Assembly (NCBI GenBank): GCA_021464415.1
Contig: CM038471.1
Location: 74,130,851-74,194,850 of the forward strand
Length of the DNA stretch: 64,000 nucleotides
Reading direction: 5' to 3'
Source of the DNA: Lonicera japonica
Lineage: Eukaryota > Streptophyta > Magnoliopsida > Dipsacales > Caprifoliaceae
Shown: positions 35,741 to 48,425 of the stretch, in pieces
Numbering within the stretch: position 1 is the stretch's first letter
How the letters are laid out: the number at the start of each line of letters is the position of its first letter
Position numbers and translations under genes: made by a program
The notes under the pieces: generated by a model
What the model was told of the DNA's origin: nothing
The model's input: the letters and a program-made list of their open reading frames with translations, nothing else
The model's database searches: none

Positions 35741-35983
35741 TGAAATTAATTAGTTTATAAACTGTTTATAAATTAGACATTATATATAGTAAATATATGA
35801 GCTCGTACTTGCGCGAGTTAATCCAACATAATAATTTTATGTCATCAAGATCTTCATACTTGTCTAAAGATAACAACAACTATTACAATAAGTCAATAAC
35901 CATAACGATATTAATATAAACATTTGAATGCAATAATAATAACACAAAAATTAAAAGAAAAATTGAGACTAAAGCTTGAGATT

Positions 35984-36086
35984 TTTTTAATTTTTTTTAT
36001 AAAAATATTAAGAGAGGTCTAAGTCTAACCATTGACCTCAAGACAAGAGTAGGGGGTTGCCTACCACTAGGCCAACCCTTTCCTCA
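35984..36086 (-). mobile_element. SINE inserted at the 3' end of zinc-finger copy a
   Basis: The 103-bp insert has a box-A-like GGCCTAGTGGTAGG and a degenerate box B (GGTCAATGGTTAGA) on the minus strand and ends in an A/T-rich tail. The 18-bp TSD AGACTAAAGCTTGAGATT is perfect (35966-35983 and 36087-36104). Copy b has this target only once. Confidence 0.88.
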
Positions 36087-36089
36087 AGA

Positions 36090-36833
36090 CTAAAGCTTGA
36101 GATTCAAATCAAGACCCGACAATCCATCAATATGATCATTGCTTTCAGTGTGAGTCACGCGCGGCCAAAGATTTTCAACCTCAGTTGCCTTGTTCGTCAC
36201 ACCAACATAATTCAGTTTATTATTATAACCACTATTTGATGACGAAACCCCCAAAAATAACTAAAGGACCACGGGTAAGAACGCTTGTGGGTCATGGAGC
36301 GAACCCTAACCCCAAGTGGGGTTGAACCATATAGAGGTGTTCGATTGATGGTCGAGTAATTAATTATAATAGGTATTGTTCCCTAGGTGACCACAAGGCG
36401 ACATGTCGAGATTGACGAGAGTGTGTCACCTTTTGGCTTGAGCACACTTGTGCTTATGCGCATTCTGATGGCCACCCAGTGCCTGAGAGGTGGAGAACTC
36501 TTTCTTGCAGAAATTGCATGCAAAAAACCTAGTTTCAGAAATACGGTTTTCGCAGTTGGCCTCGTTCGAGGACTTGCTCGCTTCGGAAGAAATACCCATC
36601 AATGGGTTGAGTTCAAGCTTGGATGATGTCGACCCATTGTTAATTGACTCCTTTATGTTTGTGGAAAGCTTCAAATTGAGGCGAAGATGGGACGGGAGCT
36701 GTGATTCAAATTGACTTCTTTTGTCGAAAACTTCGACAACCTCTTTTTCTTTGTTCGTCAACTTCTTGTTATGGTCACCTTCTGAGGCAGCTGAGATGCT
36801 TGAAGCATCAGAGACAAATGGATGGGACTCCAT
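36090..36833 (-). pseudogene. Zinc-finger copy a: EAR-type C2H2 gene with premature stop
   Basis: The ATG opens MESHPFVSDASSIS. The C2H2 finger [20 protein letters not shown] is intact and an N-terminal LRLNLKLS motif is present. The frame stops at TGA (36428-36426), three residues after the finger region (AKR). Beyond it, shifted and broken remnants of the C-terminal half remain (for example [10 protein letters not shown] and the final LDLNLKL), with an internal deletion of the [17 protein letters not shown] part. A truncated 135-residue protein could still be made. The copy belongs to a duplicated segment of about 1.4 kb (roughly 35740-37160). Confidence 0.88.
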
Positions 36834-37159
36834 GGATGGATAAATTGATTTTGGATTTTAAATTTTGCTTAGAGGATTTTTTTTTTGAGGGGTGAAAGCA
36901 TGTGAAGGTTGATAGGATGTTTAAATGAAGAGGCAGGTAATGCTAATATCTCTTTCATATGGTAAGAAATTAACCTTTGACATGAAATAATGAATAGTGA
37001 TTTTTAAATTAGCAAAGTTATTGGGATATGTTTAATTAGCCGAGATAAAGGTTTATTTTAGACGTAATAAATATCAAATATATATTCTTCGGCTACCATT
37101 TTCTGAAACTAGTATTAATGTCCAAATAAATGCACCTACTTTCATGCAGTTTAAACTTG

Positions 37160-38890
37160 ATTTTTTAAGTTGATTGATGGGTTATTCTAGTCATATATTA
37201 GATTTTATACACTTGCAAGAATTAGCTGGTTTTTCCTTTTTGCGACTATTTCCATACATATTCTTTATATAGAATATTAGTAATTCATTAATTACATTTA
37301 TACTATATATTAAATGAGAGTAAGGAATTTTAATATGTCTATGAAATTATAAAAATACCCTTATCGCACAGAAAATTACTAAAAAATAACGTGTTACTAA
37401 GTATTTGATCTTGCAACTTTAAGTTTAAAAAGCTAATATACTTACCACTTAATTAACCAAATATCATCTTATGTTTATAATTTGAGTAATTAATAAGTAT
37501 CATATTGCATATGCCTAAAGTGTGTCTCAAGGCTAGTACAATATATACATAGACTATCAATCCCATTAAAAGATCGACTCACCTTGACTCAGTAATTTTT
37601 TAAGAAAATTCTAATTTCGATCTAAACAATAGTCAGGGGAATAGTATTTGTATTGTATTGTGAAATTGGATATAGTACGTGATTATATTCAAAAACATCA
37701 AGTTGACTCTTAATTAGAGATGGGTAGATTGTATTCTAGAAAATTAACTATATTTGTTTTGTTCAAGTTGAATTTAAGTTTACCGGAAATTATTCGCAAT
37801 TGCAATAAATTATATAGTACTTGTGATAGGTGCAAATTCCCTTGTGGATGTAGGCTCCGAGTTTAGCCCCATGTCCAATGTGTGGGATATTTCGTGGGAG
37901 AAAATAAAAAAAAGACATATGTCAAGCAATAAATGCTTATCACCGAAGTTTGTGCCTAATAAGCAATTATACACAAATAATATAGGCATGTCAATTGAGC
38001 TATATGAGTTACGTTTGGAGTTATTCACGCTTAGCTTAATTATATTGACTGAGTATGTTCAAGCTCAAACTCATTGGTCCAAAATAAAACTCACTTTATA
38101 TGCTCAAACTCAGCTCATAATTTAATATGGATTCTAGGCTGAGTATCATATAATATTTGTAAGTATGGTCTAAAAATTTGCAAAGCTCTAACTATTAACT
38201 AATAAGCATCCGCAAACTACTATTTAGTAGGAAAAGTCTAAAATATTTTAAATAACATCCAAATTCTAAAATACCATGACAAAAAGGTGGTTTGATGTAT
38301 GGGGATGGAGTTTAAATTCCAACAAAAGTAGATAGATATAATATATTACATACTAACATAGCTTATAAGTACAAGCAGATCGACTGGGCTTAGTTCTAGT
38401 TGAGCAATTGAAGTTCAAGTTCTGCCCAAACTTTAATTTGGGCTTAAGTTTTTTTTTTTTTTTCACACTCGACCTGGCTCAAACTTAATTAAGACTCTAC
38501 CTACAATTTAATGGGTTGAACAAGCGGGTTTTGGGCTTGCTTGGTCCAATTGGCAGGCCTATGCAAATGTTTATGCTATAATATTACTTTTGTTTTTATT
38601 TTTTGTTCCTAATAAATAAAATTACTTATTGCTATATATTTACTATCTTTAGTGCAAATAGCTCTTACCCAAGAATTCACAGACGTTCTTTGTATTTCTC
38701 GTATCTACTATCAAATTTTTTAACTATAGACCATGGTTCAAAATTTTGTATATAAATATATCTGGTATTCAATTTGAAAGAGGGAGAGGGAATTGAAGTT
38801 TCAAAAATTTGAATTAGCAAGTAATAGGCATTAAGGCAACTCCACTTATATATATATATATCATAGGTACAAAATATTTTCAAATAATTA
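37160..38890. other. Intergenic DNA
   Basis: No coding region is supported. The far end of the zinc-finger duplication (shared words CTAGTCAT and CTTGCAAGAATT) fades out near 37240. Confidence 0.45.
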
Positions 38891-38894
38891 CGTC

Positions 38895-39590
38895 TTCTTA
38901 GGGGCGCGCTGTTCATTTGGCACTTAAAATGTCACTTAAATTTGAAAACTTAAAATTTTCAGATTTAAGTAGTTTAAAAAGTTGTTTGATAATCCAAAAA
39001 ATTAAGTGGCCACTTAATTTTTACCACTAAAAACTTTAAATTTTCATTCAAAATTTTAAGTGACAACTTTGCTACTTGGATCTGAAACTTAATTTTAAAG
39101 GGTGTAAAATATTCATTTTATTATCTTTCTTTTAACAAAATTACATAGCAACCCCCACAATTACTGCTATTGCCACAGCCACCGCTACCGCCACCACCAC
39201 CACCGGCTCCGCCACAACCACCTCCACAAGCACAGCATCCACCACCACCTCCTCTTCCTCTTTCTCCCCCACCATCACCACATTCTCAATTCTACCCCCC
39301 GCCCAATAACACAATAGCTAAGCTTTTCAATGGCCGCACCATCTACACACTCTGCATTTCTGATTTTATACATGCATCTACATACACACTTGCATATACA
39401 TACATATATTATATATATTCATGGAACTTTATAAAATAATATGGGCAAAATTGTCATACTACAAAAAATTCAGTTTTCAGATGTGTTATATTCAAACAAA
39501 CAACATTTTTTCAGATATAATTTTCAGAACTAACAAACAATTTTTTTAGTTTTTAGCTTTTTTACTAAATGCCACCTTAGACTTGGATTT
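38895..39590. repeat. Possible hAT-like element with a proline-codon-rich centre
   Basis: The left TTTGGCACTTAAAATG and right ACTAAATGCCACC ends are imperfect inverses, and the flanking AAAC/CAGATTTAAG words recur inverted. The centre (39160-39300) is a CCA/CCG-rich low-complexity tract that would encode polyproline. I treat this as repeat sequence, not a gene. Confidence 0.33.
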
Positions 39591-39595
39591 TAGTC

Positions 39596-39673
39596 CAACA
39601 GCAGTAAAGTACGTAGTCGCCCAACAGCAGTAGAGTACGTAGCCGCCCAACAACAGTAGAGTACGTAGCCGCT
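39596..39673. repeat. Three 26-bp tandem repeats
   Basis: The unit CAACAGCAGTAGAGTACGTA plus GCCGCC occurs three times in direct succession with one to three differences. Confidence 0.85.
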
Positions 39674-39789
39674 AGTGTGTCACAAAGTTGTACGAGCCCC
39701 CTCGACCCCACCCAATCCCTCTCCACTAAATTACTTGAACCTAGGTTTATCTCAAGAAAAAATATATATGTATATATACATTCTCTTTT

Positions 39790-40100
39790 CTTAAATATCG
39801 TTTATTTCGAGAGATAAACGGATAATTTTTTTTTATAAAACATAGTGGAGTTTTACTCATTATAAAGATCATATCCACCAAATTTAATAAAAAACCTCAA
39901 TTGGAAAGTGGATTAACTAAATATCTAAATTTCAACATTTAAAAATAAGCATATATGTCAAATTTTCAAATAATATACTCTCCTGTTGAATTTTTTGATA
40001 AAATTTGGTGGAAATGATCCACATTATAGAGATAATCACCACCAAATTTCATAAAAAAAATCATCCGTTTACTCCCTCAAAATAACCGTTCCTTAAATTA
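39790..40100. repeat. Foldback repeat of the AAATTTGGTGG family
   Basis: The ends are imperfect inverses around GAGATAAACGGATAATTTTT and AAAATCATCCGTTTACTC. Internally, ATTTGGTGGAAATGATCCAC faces GATCATATCCACCAAATTT. It is related to 26520-26690 and to the right-edge tandem repeat. Confidence 0.5.
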
Positions 40101-41977
40101 TTTAATTTCAGAAGGGTCATTAAAAGAAGGGATATAATTCATTGCCACGTACTGTTTACGACTTCTTTGACTTATAACTTTGTTTACAGAGAAAAAGCAT
40201 GAGGTTCTTGTTATTTTTAAATTTTAATTGATCCGGCATTACATTATATATATCTTTTAAAACTATATAAAAATGGAGCCTTTGAGCCTTTTGCAAATAT
40301 CCACGTGGCAGTTTCTTAAGAATCCTGCATTTATTTACCTTTTCTGTATATATCTCTTTTCCCTATTTTAAATTCTAGAACTTCTCATCTCCTTTCATTC
40401 ATTTTCTTTCTATGTTATTATTGCGCTGGCATTAATTACGCAATGATTATACTTTTTCACTTCCCACCGTTTTGTCATCTTAGTGGCTTTTCCTTCTCTT
40501 ACAGCGCTTGAGTTCCCCTTTAATTTTTTTTCCCGATAACTCCTTCGGTTTTCATATACGATCCATTACTTCCATCTTTCTGGGTTCCTCTATCTATAAA
40601 GAGTCTTCTCAGATAACATCATCATATTATATGAGAATACAAGAACTTCCGTACATATTACTATTACACTTAATGGTTGGATATTGTTTATCTTCTTTGT
40701 TCTCTTGCAGCATAAATATTGGGAAATCAATCAAGTATGTAGGCAAGGAAGGAATTGGATTAGAAAGGTAACAATTTTCACTTTTTCTGTTTTAAACGTT
40801 TGAAATCTCTAAACGAGTAATTTCTACACATATTAATTTAACTTGGTTTATAGTATCACCATAAGGATTATAATTTACTTTCTTTAATTTAATTTTTTTT
40901 GTTGTTGTTTTAAGCTCTACACAGTGCATACAACCTGTTCGGTGAAATGCCACAAAGAAGACTTATAGAATAGTAACCAGATAAAGCGGGATGATGTGAA
41001 GTTGGGAATGTAAAATCAGTTATAATTTAGTAAGTAGTATCATCCATTTTTCCTCTTTTTTTTGGAACAAGAGAGATACATTTATCCTTCTGTATGCACT
41101 ATTTATGTACTATTTTGAAGTGCAATTTCTCCAGGAATTCTACATGTTAAAGGTAACACACTATTTTTTTCAATATTACTTAGGTTATGATTGTTTGTAA
41201 TATGATTTATATTTACTCTTTCTTTAATGAATAATACAATAGCTTTGGTTGTTATTTTATGGATTTAGTTTGTGTAAGTGAGTACTACCTTCCTTGAAAC
41301 CTAGGTTGAAATATTAGAATCAAGTCCGTTTGAGAAAATGTGAAAAAAGAATTGAGTAAACTTAGATGGTAAACACTTAATCTCATTCTTACCTATACTC
41401 TTGCACTTTCAAACGTTTTGGGTAATAAAATTGTTTTCTATTCAAATTGATTATATGTTAACTACTTTTGGTTTTCATTTTTGACAGCAGAGATTAATTA
41501 TATCATGTAAAGTTTGATGTGTATTTCAATAAAAAATTGGCTTTGACATCTACGAACGAGTTGCATATATCAATCACAATTTGTGAATGCGGGTGAGTTT
41601 ATATATATACGTTCACCTGATTGTGTAGCAAGTTTTTACCTTTTTTTTTGAACAAAAGTTTTTAACTTATATTGTCAAATTTAAGCTAATTTTATAATTG
41701 TTGTTAATGTTATGTTAATGCTTTGTGTGTGTGTTTAGGTGTCGTTTCTCTAAATGGTAATTTTTTTTATCTTGCGGGTACAATTCATGACTAAGGAAGT
41801 AGAATTGCAATCCATGACTACACTATCTTCAACTCAGACACAAGAGGCATTAAAATCTTGAGAAAAATTGATGCACATTGTTGCCACTTTTTTGTTGTTG
41901 CTTCTATTTGAAGAAGGGTACCATGCTGCATTTTAGACCTTCAAGTTGTGCTGCTGAACTTTTGGTTAGTATAATTA
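40101..41977. other. Intergenic DNA, one splice-like segment, no gene supported
   Basis: A segment at about 40711-40768 sits between an acceptor-like TTCTCTTGCAG and a donor-like AG|GTAACA. No partner exons or known protein could be read, so it is not called as a gene. Confidence 0.4.
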
Positions 41978-42641
41978 TCTATACTATAATTTTCCTTTCT
42001 GTAGACTTAGTGACTTACACAAAGCAACACAATGTATAAATATTAGCCTTAATTTTATAGTTTTTTTAAGTATGTGAATGTTTTTGTACCATGAATGGAG
42101 CCACATAATTAGAACTAACATGCATTTACGTATGCTCTCTTTACCTATCCATCTCTTTATGGCTGCACAAAAGAGTATGTAAATATATATTCTTTTAGAA
42201 TAGTTCTATTAATATAAATTGTTTATTTTTCAACTAACTAGCATCTTCGACTTCTTTTGTTTTTCAACAAAATTTACTGTATTTCTATGTGCTATTTTCT
42301 ATTTTAGAGAAATTTGTATTGTATTTTCCACTCCTCTCATGAGTCTTTTTTTGTTATAGTGCAGTTAAGAAAACAATTGAAAGGAACACAAACACTGATT
42401 AGCTTTTATATTTCAATTTACTAGATGATGTAGCAAAATATGTTTATTTAATGTATTATACTATTTGTCATTTATGTAAACTCATGATTGTTATTTGATT
42501 TGATAAATTTTATATTTTTAAAAAAATTGACTATACTCATATAAGTATAGACATGTATACACAAAAATAAACATGATATATATACATCCTTATGAAAAAT
42601 AATCCATACAACGTTCGTGCATTGCACGGGTAATAAGCTAG
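41978..42641 (+). mobile_element. Probable non-autonomous Helitron
   Basis: The 5' end TCTATACTATAATTTTCC follows an A. The 3' end has the hairpin CGTGCATTGCACG, then GGTAATAAG and CTAG, followed by a T. This gives the Helitron rule of 5'-TC...CTRR-3' inserted between A and T, without TIRs or TSD. No RepHel protein is encoded. The 5' boundary is the less certain end. Confidence 0.62.
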
Positions 42642-44560
42642 TATAAATAATATCGGAGTTACAGATTTAGTCTCTACTGGTTATTCTTACATACTATGTG
42701 TGTGCATTTTAGATACAATTAATTTAGAGAGGAAATAATAAAACATACTAAATAGTGTAACAGTTGAGGATAACACTATCATTTGTAATGGTAAAGGTTG
42801 GAATTCCAATCTTTATATGAAAACATAAATTTTTGTGAAGTAAGAACTCATAATGACAAATTCTGAAAATAAAATTATAGCACGGTTTAAATTAATAATT
42901 GTCGAAATTTGGTCTAACTTAATTTATAATATAATAACTTTGTTAAACTGGTATTAATATATACTTAATAGTCGCTAGTTTCTTTGTCTAGCTCTTAGAC
43001 CAAGGTATGAATGTTATTTTTGATTTTTTACTTTCAGAATCAAATACGCCAGAATTAGGGGCTTTCTGTAACCACCTACAAAAGGCTAATTAGAGAGGTG
43101 GCTCCCAGCTACAAGAACGGGAAATAACTAAATTCTCTCGGGCTAACACATGGCAACATTATCAGATGATTTAGAAGAAGACAATCCACTCGTTAAGCAT
43201 CTATACGTACAATATTTATATATACATATATATATATTAGACGTGAGGGTCAACTTTGGTACGTTGTTTTTAAAAAAGGAAGATCTTTATTACAAATAAT
43301 TGAGAAACATTATTGCATTAATTTAAAATTAACTTGTTACTAAAATATAATATTGTACACTTGTAAAGTGTGTTCATCTTAATTTTAAAACCTAGCTAGC
43401 TAGACTCTGATATAATTAATTTGAGTCATTTCTGCAAAGAAAATCGTGACTCGTAAATTGAAATTAAATGGCCCAAGTATGACAATTAATGGCTACTGCA
43501 CACATTTGCTTGAACTAATCATTTTCAAGACATTACCATACCTTATAGAGTTCTATCTTGGCTATTTTTGATAATAACATGGAAAATGAAAAGAAAAACA
43601 ACTAACTTGGATGAGAAGATAGAAAATAAGTTGAGGCATGTAGTAAGATAGAAAATAATTATTTTTCATCTTCTCATCCAAATTAATTGTTTTTCTTTTT
43701 ATTTTCCATATTGTTATTAAACGGAGCCTTATTGACATAGCTTATGTGGGTTATAAAGAGTTGATGCATTTATGATGAGAACAGGATGAAATAAAATAAG
43801 TCAAGGTAAAGATTAATTTTTGAAAAACGATTTTTTTTAACCTACTATTGTTACCAATTATTTTTACCGGGTGTATTACATAGCCGGGTTATACCTTAGC
43901 TTTGTTATATTTTGTAAAAGTATAATCCATGTAATGCATGCATGCCAATAAAATATGCGGTAAGAATATCTGATAAGTGTAGAATTAATTACTCGTAATT
44001 TTTCTTTCAAGGAATCTTTGTGTACTTCTTATTCTGCATTCGTATATGTTTGCTAATTATAAACATTACCATATTATTGCTTTGAACCGCACGCTTTGTA
44101 TTGGAAATTAATTGTTACTTCAATATATACGTGTGGATCCCTAAAGAATTTTATTTCTACACTAATCTAGTACAGTTGAATATATGAGTTAATTTTACTA
44201 TTTCAGTACGTCGATGATGCGATATAGATTCGGTCTTTGATCGAGCAAATTAAATATGTTGAACTGAAGTAGAACTTTAAAAGGTAGGTATATTTTTTCA
44301 TGAAATCAAGGCATCCATCTTTTTGTTTGATTAGTGTGAACTATATATATATATTGCCGGCTTATATATATATATGGTACGAAAGTTCGTAATTTTATAA
44401 TTAAGCTATATAACACGTAAATTAGGGCTTGAACTTTCAAGGACTTTGTCCAAAACACGTACGTGCCTAGTTGTCGTTGTTCATGTTCCTAGCTAGCTTG
44501 TTTGCGGTCTGGTTGGACTCGTCGCATACAAAATGGCATAATTTTATTGTAAATAGCAAT
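42642..44560. other. Intergenic DNA containing one MITE
   Basis: Apart from the MITE at 43560-43731, no gene or repeat was recognised. The duplicated zinc-finger flank begins near 44570. Confidence 0.45.
43560..43731. mobile_element. MITE related to the CYP98A-upstream element
   Basis: Arms of about 60 bp are inverted: ATAATAACATGGAAAATGAA on the left and the inverse of ATTTTCCATATTGTTATTAA on the right, with AACGGAGCC at the right end. Confidence 0.65.
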
Positions 44561-44771
44561 TTGAAATAAATTAATTATAAACTGCCTATAAATTAGACAG
44601 TACAATATATAAATATATGAGCATGTGTGCGAGTTAATATTCCAACGTAGTAATTTTGCATCAAGATCTTCACTCTTGTCCAAAGATCTCAATAACAATA
44701 CCAATAATGATTAATATAAACACGTGAACCCAATCATAATAAAACTAAAATTATTAAAACAAAAATGAAGT

Positions 44772-45578
44772 CTAAAGCTTGAGATTCAAATCCAGACCCG
44801 ATCCGTTATTATGATCATTGCCTTTGGTGTGAGCCACTCGGGACCAAAAATTTTCGCCCTCATTTGCCTTGTTCGTCTCACCAACATTATTTGGATTATT
44901 GTTATTAGCAGTATTTGATGAAGAAACCCCCAAAAAATCACGAACGGACCCACTTCCTTCGATCATTAGTCCACTATCAAATGATGCATTATTAGGACTA
45001 ATTAGGGATGGTCGACTAGACCACCCATCATGATGCTGTCCTAGAAAATAACTTGAAGACCAAGGGTATGAACGCTCATGGGTACTATATAGAGGTGCTC
45101 GACCGATGTTCGAATAACCGTAATAGGGATTGCACCTTGGATGGCTAAAAGGCAACACCTCGAGAGCGTGTTGCCTTTTGGCCAAAGTGCGCTCGTGTTT
45201 ATGCGCATTTTGGTGGCCACCCAAGGCTTGAGAGGTGGAGAACTCCCGCTTGCAAAAATTGCATGCGAAAACCTTAGTTTCAAAACTAGGGTTTTTACCG
45301 CTTGCCTCGTTCGAAGACTCACTCACTTGGGAAGAAACTCCAATTGATGGGTTGAAAAGGTTGAGCTCGGGCTTGGACGAGGTCAACCGGTTGTTAACCA
45401 ACTCGTTTATGTTTGAGGAGAGTTTCAGATCGAGGCCAAGACGGGATGTGGGGCCCAATTCGTGTCGACTTTTTTTGTCAAACACTTCTTTATCTACGCT
45501 CTTCATCTTCTTGTCATGGTCACATTCTGAGGCAGCTGAGATGCTTGAATCATCAGAGATACATGGATGGGACTCCAT
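44772..45578 (-). CDS. Zinc-finger copy b: intact EAR-motif C2H2 repressor
   Basis: 268 residues, a single-exon gene of the plant one-finger C2H2 family (ZFP1/3/4/7-like). The finger is C106-x2-C109-x12-H122-x3-H126 with the plant-specific QALGGH (117-122), which contacts DNA. An EAR motif LDLNLKL ends the protein (262-268) and a second LDLKL lies at 49-53. EAR motifs recruit TOPLESS-type corepressors, so nuclear repression is the likely role. I chose the MESHPC start because copies a and c share it, although the frame is open 49 codons further upstream. It is the only copy of the three with both finger and EAR intact. Confidence 0.9.
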   Translation of the reverse strand: MESHPCISDDSSISAASECDHDKKMKSVDKEVFDKKSRHELGPTSRLGLDLKLSSNINELVNNRLTSSKPELNLFNPSIGVSSQVSESSNEASGKNPSFETKVFACNFCKREFSTSQALGGHQNAHKHERTLAKRQHALEVLPFSHPRCNPYYGYSNIGRAPLYSTHERSYPWSSSYFLGQHHDGWSSRPSLISPNNASFDSGLMIEGSGSVRDFLGVSSSNTANNNNPNNVGETNKANEGENFWSRVAHTKGNDHNNGSGLDLNLKL

Positions 45579-45665
45579 GCATATGGATGGGTAATTTGAT
45601 TTTGGATGTAACTTTTCCTTTTTTTCGAATTTGAGAGATGGAAATAAGTGAAGCGAGATGGGATG

Positions 45666-45673
45666 TTTAAATA
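45666..45673 (-). promoter_or_regulatory. Conserved TATA-like box of the zinc-finger family
   Basis: On the minus strand the sequence is TATTTAAA, embedded in the conserved block CTCTTTATTTAAACATCC. Copy c has the same block (50268-50275) and copy a a changed version (CATTTAAACATCC). The box lies about 90 bp upstream of the chosen start codon. Confidence 0.55.
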
Positions 45674-45899
45674 AAGAGGGAGTTAATGCTAAAATCTCTT
45701 TCATATGGTAAGAAACCTTTAACATGCAATAACTAGTGATTTTTAAATTAGCAAAGTAATTGGGATTTTGTTAGTTAAAGACAAAGGTTTATTTTAGATG
45801 CAATAAGTGCCAAATATGTTATCGAAATACCATTTTTTGAACCTTAATTAGAATGTATTAATTTCCAAATAATTAAGTAGACCTACTTTCATACAGTTT

Positions 45900-46890
45900 A
45901 AACGTGGTTAATGGGACGTTCTAGTCATTAGTTAATTTGTAACTTTTTAGGAGAATACTAATGGATCTGCAAGATCTCAGATTCTTAGTATATATATATA
46001 TATTATATGGAGTAATAACTTTTTAGGAGAACACTGATGGATCTGTGAGATATGTCAGTATATTCTATTATATTATGAAAATATTCTTTTAAAAATTGAG
46101 AAGTATATTAACTTATTAAATACTTTAAAAATTGATTAATGTTATGGTGTTGAATAATAAGTTTGGTGCAAAATATTTATATATAAAAGATCGAAGATTT
46201 ATCATCCTAATTTGGTGCAAAATAGCTTTCGCAAAGTTTATCTAGCCAGTGAAATTTAAGATCATGATTCCAATTAATTAGAATCCTTTTCGACTATTTC
46301 CAATCTTCGGTTTCACATACATGGATAGTAATTAAATAATTCAACGTACACACTTTAGAATTAAGATAGCTTGATAATTAGGATGACCAACACAAAATTG
46401 AAACTTAAATTAAAGAGTAAAAAAAGAAGCTTTTTAATCCAACTTCTTCCACCATAACCATGTTTTTTTAGAGCTTAAACTGCAGCGATCTCCGGTTATT
46501 GTGTAAATATTTATGTATAAATTATACATGCCAACTTACTTTTACACGTGTCTAAGCCAAAAACCTTACTTTTACATGCACATACAAAATTTGAAATTTA
46601 AAAATAATATGTTTCATGGTACATACTTGGCCGGGCAAACTCTTATATAAAATATAAAATAGTTAATAAGATACCAACACATGTTAGATGTATTTTACGT
46701 AATCTTATTTTTATTTTTGAATATTTTAATTCTTAATTTTATAGCCACAATGCATCTCGATAATTTTATAAATTTTTGTGAGTAGGTTTCAAGTATAGAA
46801 TTATTTTTTATTGAAATCTATGTTTTGCATTAAAAGTTTTATACAAGATTTTAAAGCTTTATAAAGAAATTGAGGGCAATGAAAGCTCAT
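45900..46890. other. Intergenic DNA
   Basis: No gene is supported; TA-rich microsatellite-like stretches occur near 45990. Confidence 0.45.
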
Positions 46891-46894
46891 GTGG

Positions 46895-47060
46895 CTAACC
46901 ACCCGAAAGTGGCCTAGTAGTAGCGCACTGGGATTAGCGCTGGGTTCGACTGGGAGCTCCCCAGGTTGAATCCCGACAGTTGAAAAAATATCTGGTGGCT
47001 AACGGCTGGCCACTGTTCTGCGGACATTGATTAGTTGAGGCGCTAGCCACTATATAAGAG
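46895..47060 (+). mobile_element. Candidate tRNA-derived SINE
   Basis: A box-A-like AGTGGCCTAGTAGTAGCG and a box-B-like GGTTGAATCCC are spaced as in tRNA-derived SINEs. GTGGCTAACCACC and GGTGGCTAACGG/GCTAGCCAC words surround them. A TSD was not found, and the sequence does not have the length or fold of a tRNA gene. Confidence 0.5.
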
Positions 47061-47596
47061 ATGTTAGTCTTAATGTTTCTTTAGCCTAGCATCACAAGAA
47101 AATTAAAACATTGCTCCTCTATTATTGCTTGTTTGAAAGACATTCATGATTTAATGATTTACCAATCTTTACAAAGTGCTTTAACTTAACTATAAGGAAG
47201 AGAATTATAGAAGTTCGGAATATTGCCTAAATCAAAACAGAAGGGTGAATTAATTTGGTGAAAAGATTCCTAATTCAAATTAAGATACTGGATAACAATG
47301 GCTAATCTAGCAAGGGTTTATGTTTTTAGATAATCGTTTATTAAATTTAAAATAAATAAAAATAATCTTATGATGTTTTCTTAAGTTCATCCAAGTCCAT
47401 ACCTAAACTTAATGGTCAACGGGATGAACTTAAATTTCATGGTCAACGACTATGACACGGACATGTTAATCTCTTAGGAGTGTACGTGCTTCCTAGAAAT
47501 AGGGTGATTAAGGGAATGCTACTGAAGAAAAAATAATGAAGATATTTATGTACGATATTGTTTTTTATTTTATGTAGGATAATGTCTTTAAATATA

Positions 47597-47748
47597 TGGT
47601 AATGATGTTAGCATTACACAAAAGTATTGTATCACTTTAAAATCATCTTTAGTGACATTTTATACGAATATTTTAAAACACTTTTTTGTCACTGAAAAAA
47701 AATTTAGAGTGATTAAATACTTTTTGTAGAGTATTAATATTATTATCC
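47597..47748. mobile_element. Short hAT MITE, copy 1
   Basis: 152 bp, nearly a complete inverted repeat: GGTAATGATGTTAGCATTAC on the left and the inverse of a similar end on the right, with CACTTT and AGTGACA matching inward. Flanked by the 8-bp TSD TAAATATA on both sides. Confidence 0.8.
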
Positions 47749-47957
47749 TAAATATATATACATGATATGGTAAATATATTGACATAATCAAGGACATGTG
47801 AAAGAAGTTGTGATTATAGTAATAACAACAATTATATGAAAAGAAAATGAAATTTTTAAAAAATAGTGAGGAGATTGATATATTAAGAGGATCTATCAAA
47901 TATTTTATTTCAAATTAAAAAAAAAAAGAGAACATATCAATAAAAGAAAATTAAATT

Positions 47958-48425
47958 GGGTAATGATATTAATTAGTACTTTACAAAAATACTCTAAGGG
48001 CATGTTTGATTACAACATAGAAAAATAAAATAAAAACAATTGATTTGTGTGAAAAGTTTGGAAAATAAGTTGAAACATGTGGTGATATATCTTCTTAATT
48101 TGTAACTTTTTCCATGGGGAATTTTTTTTTGGTGGTTAAGGAAGAAAAAAATTCCACAAAAAATTATAAAAGACAGAGGACATCGATCTACTCATAAAAT
48201 GAAAATAAAACGGAAAGTATCTTATGACATGTCTCAACTTATTTTCCAACTTTCTACCAAAACAAGTGTTTTTATTTTCATTTTTCATGTTGTTATGAAA
48301 TAGAGCATAACACTTTAAAATTATCTTAGTGACACTTTATATGAATGTTTTGGGACACCTTTTTGTCACTAAAGATAATTTTAGGGTGCTAGAGTACTTT
48401 TTGTGAAGTGCTAATATCATTACCC
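47958..48425. mobile_element. Short hAT MITE, copy 2, interrupted by another MITE
   Basis: The same family as the preceding element, with ends GGGTAATGATATTA and TAATATCATTACCC and a perfect 8-bp TSD ATTAAATT (47950-47957 and 48426-48433). Its left arm is broken at about 47997 by a CATGTTTGATTACAA-type MITE that ends near 48307, after which the body resumes with CACTTTAAAATTATC. Confidence 0.85.
47997..48307. mobile_element. Inner MITE nested in the hAT MITE
   Basis: The left end CATGTTTGATTACAACATAG is an imperfect inverse of the right end CATGTTGTTATGAAATAGAG. The interior AAAATAAGTTGAAACATG faces CATGTCTCAACTTATTTTCC. Related to 4559-4843 and 43560-43731. Confidence 0.65.

Noticed and set aside
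36387..36895. Plus-strand ORFs opposite zinc-finger copy a
   Set aside because: Shadow frames. The same shadows appear opposite copies b and c, because the antisense of the conserved zinc-finger coding is open by chance.
39170..39439. 89-codon ORF rich in proline
   Set aside because: Low-complexity CCA/CCG tract inside a repeat-like region, with no signal peptide, no conserved non-proline part and no splice context. Not a credible extensin gene.
40711..40768. Isolated exon with good splice-like borders
   Set aside because: No partner exons, protein similarity or reading-frame support; likely chance borders in AT/T-rich DNA.
46895..47060. tRNA gene
   Set aside because: Box A and B sequences are present, but no cloverleaf, acceptor stem or terminator of a real tRNA could be read; SINE is the better call.
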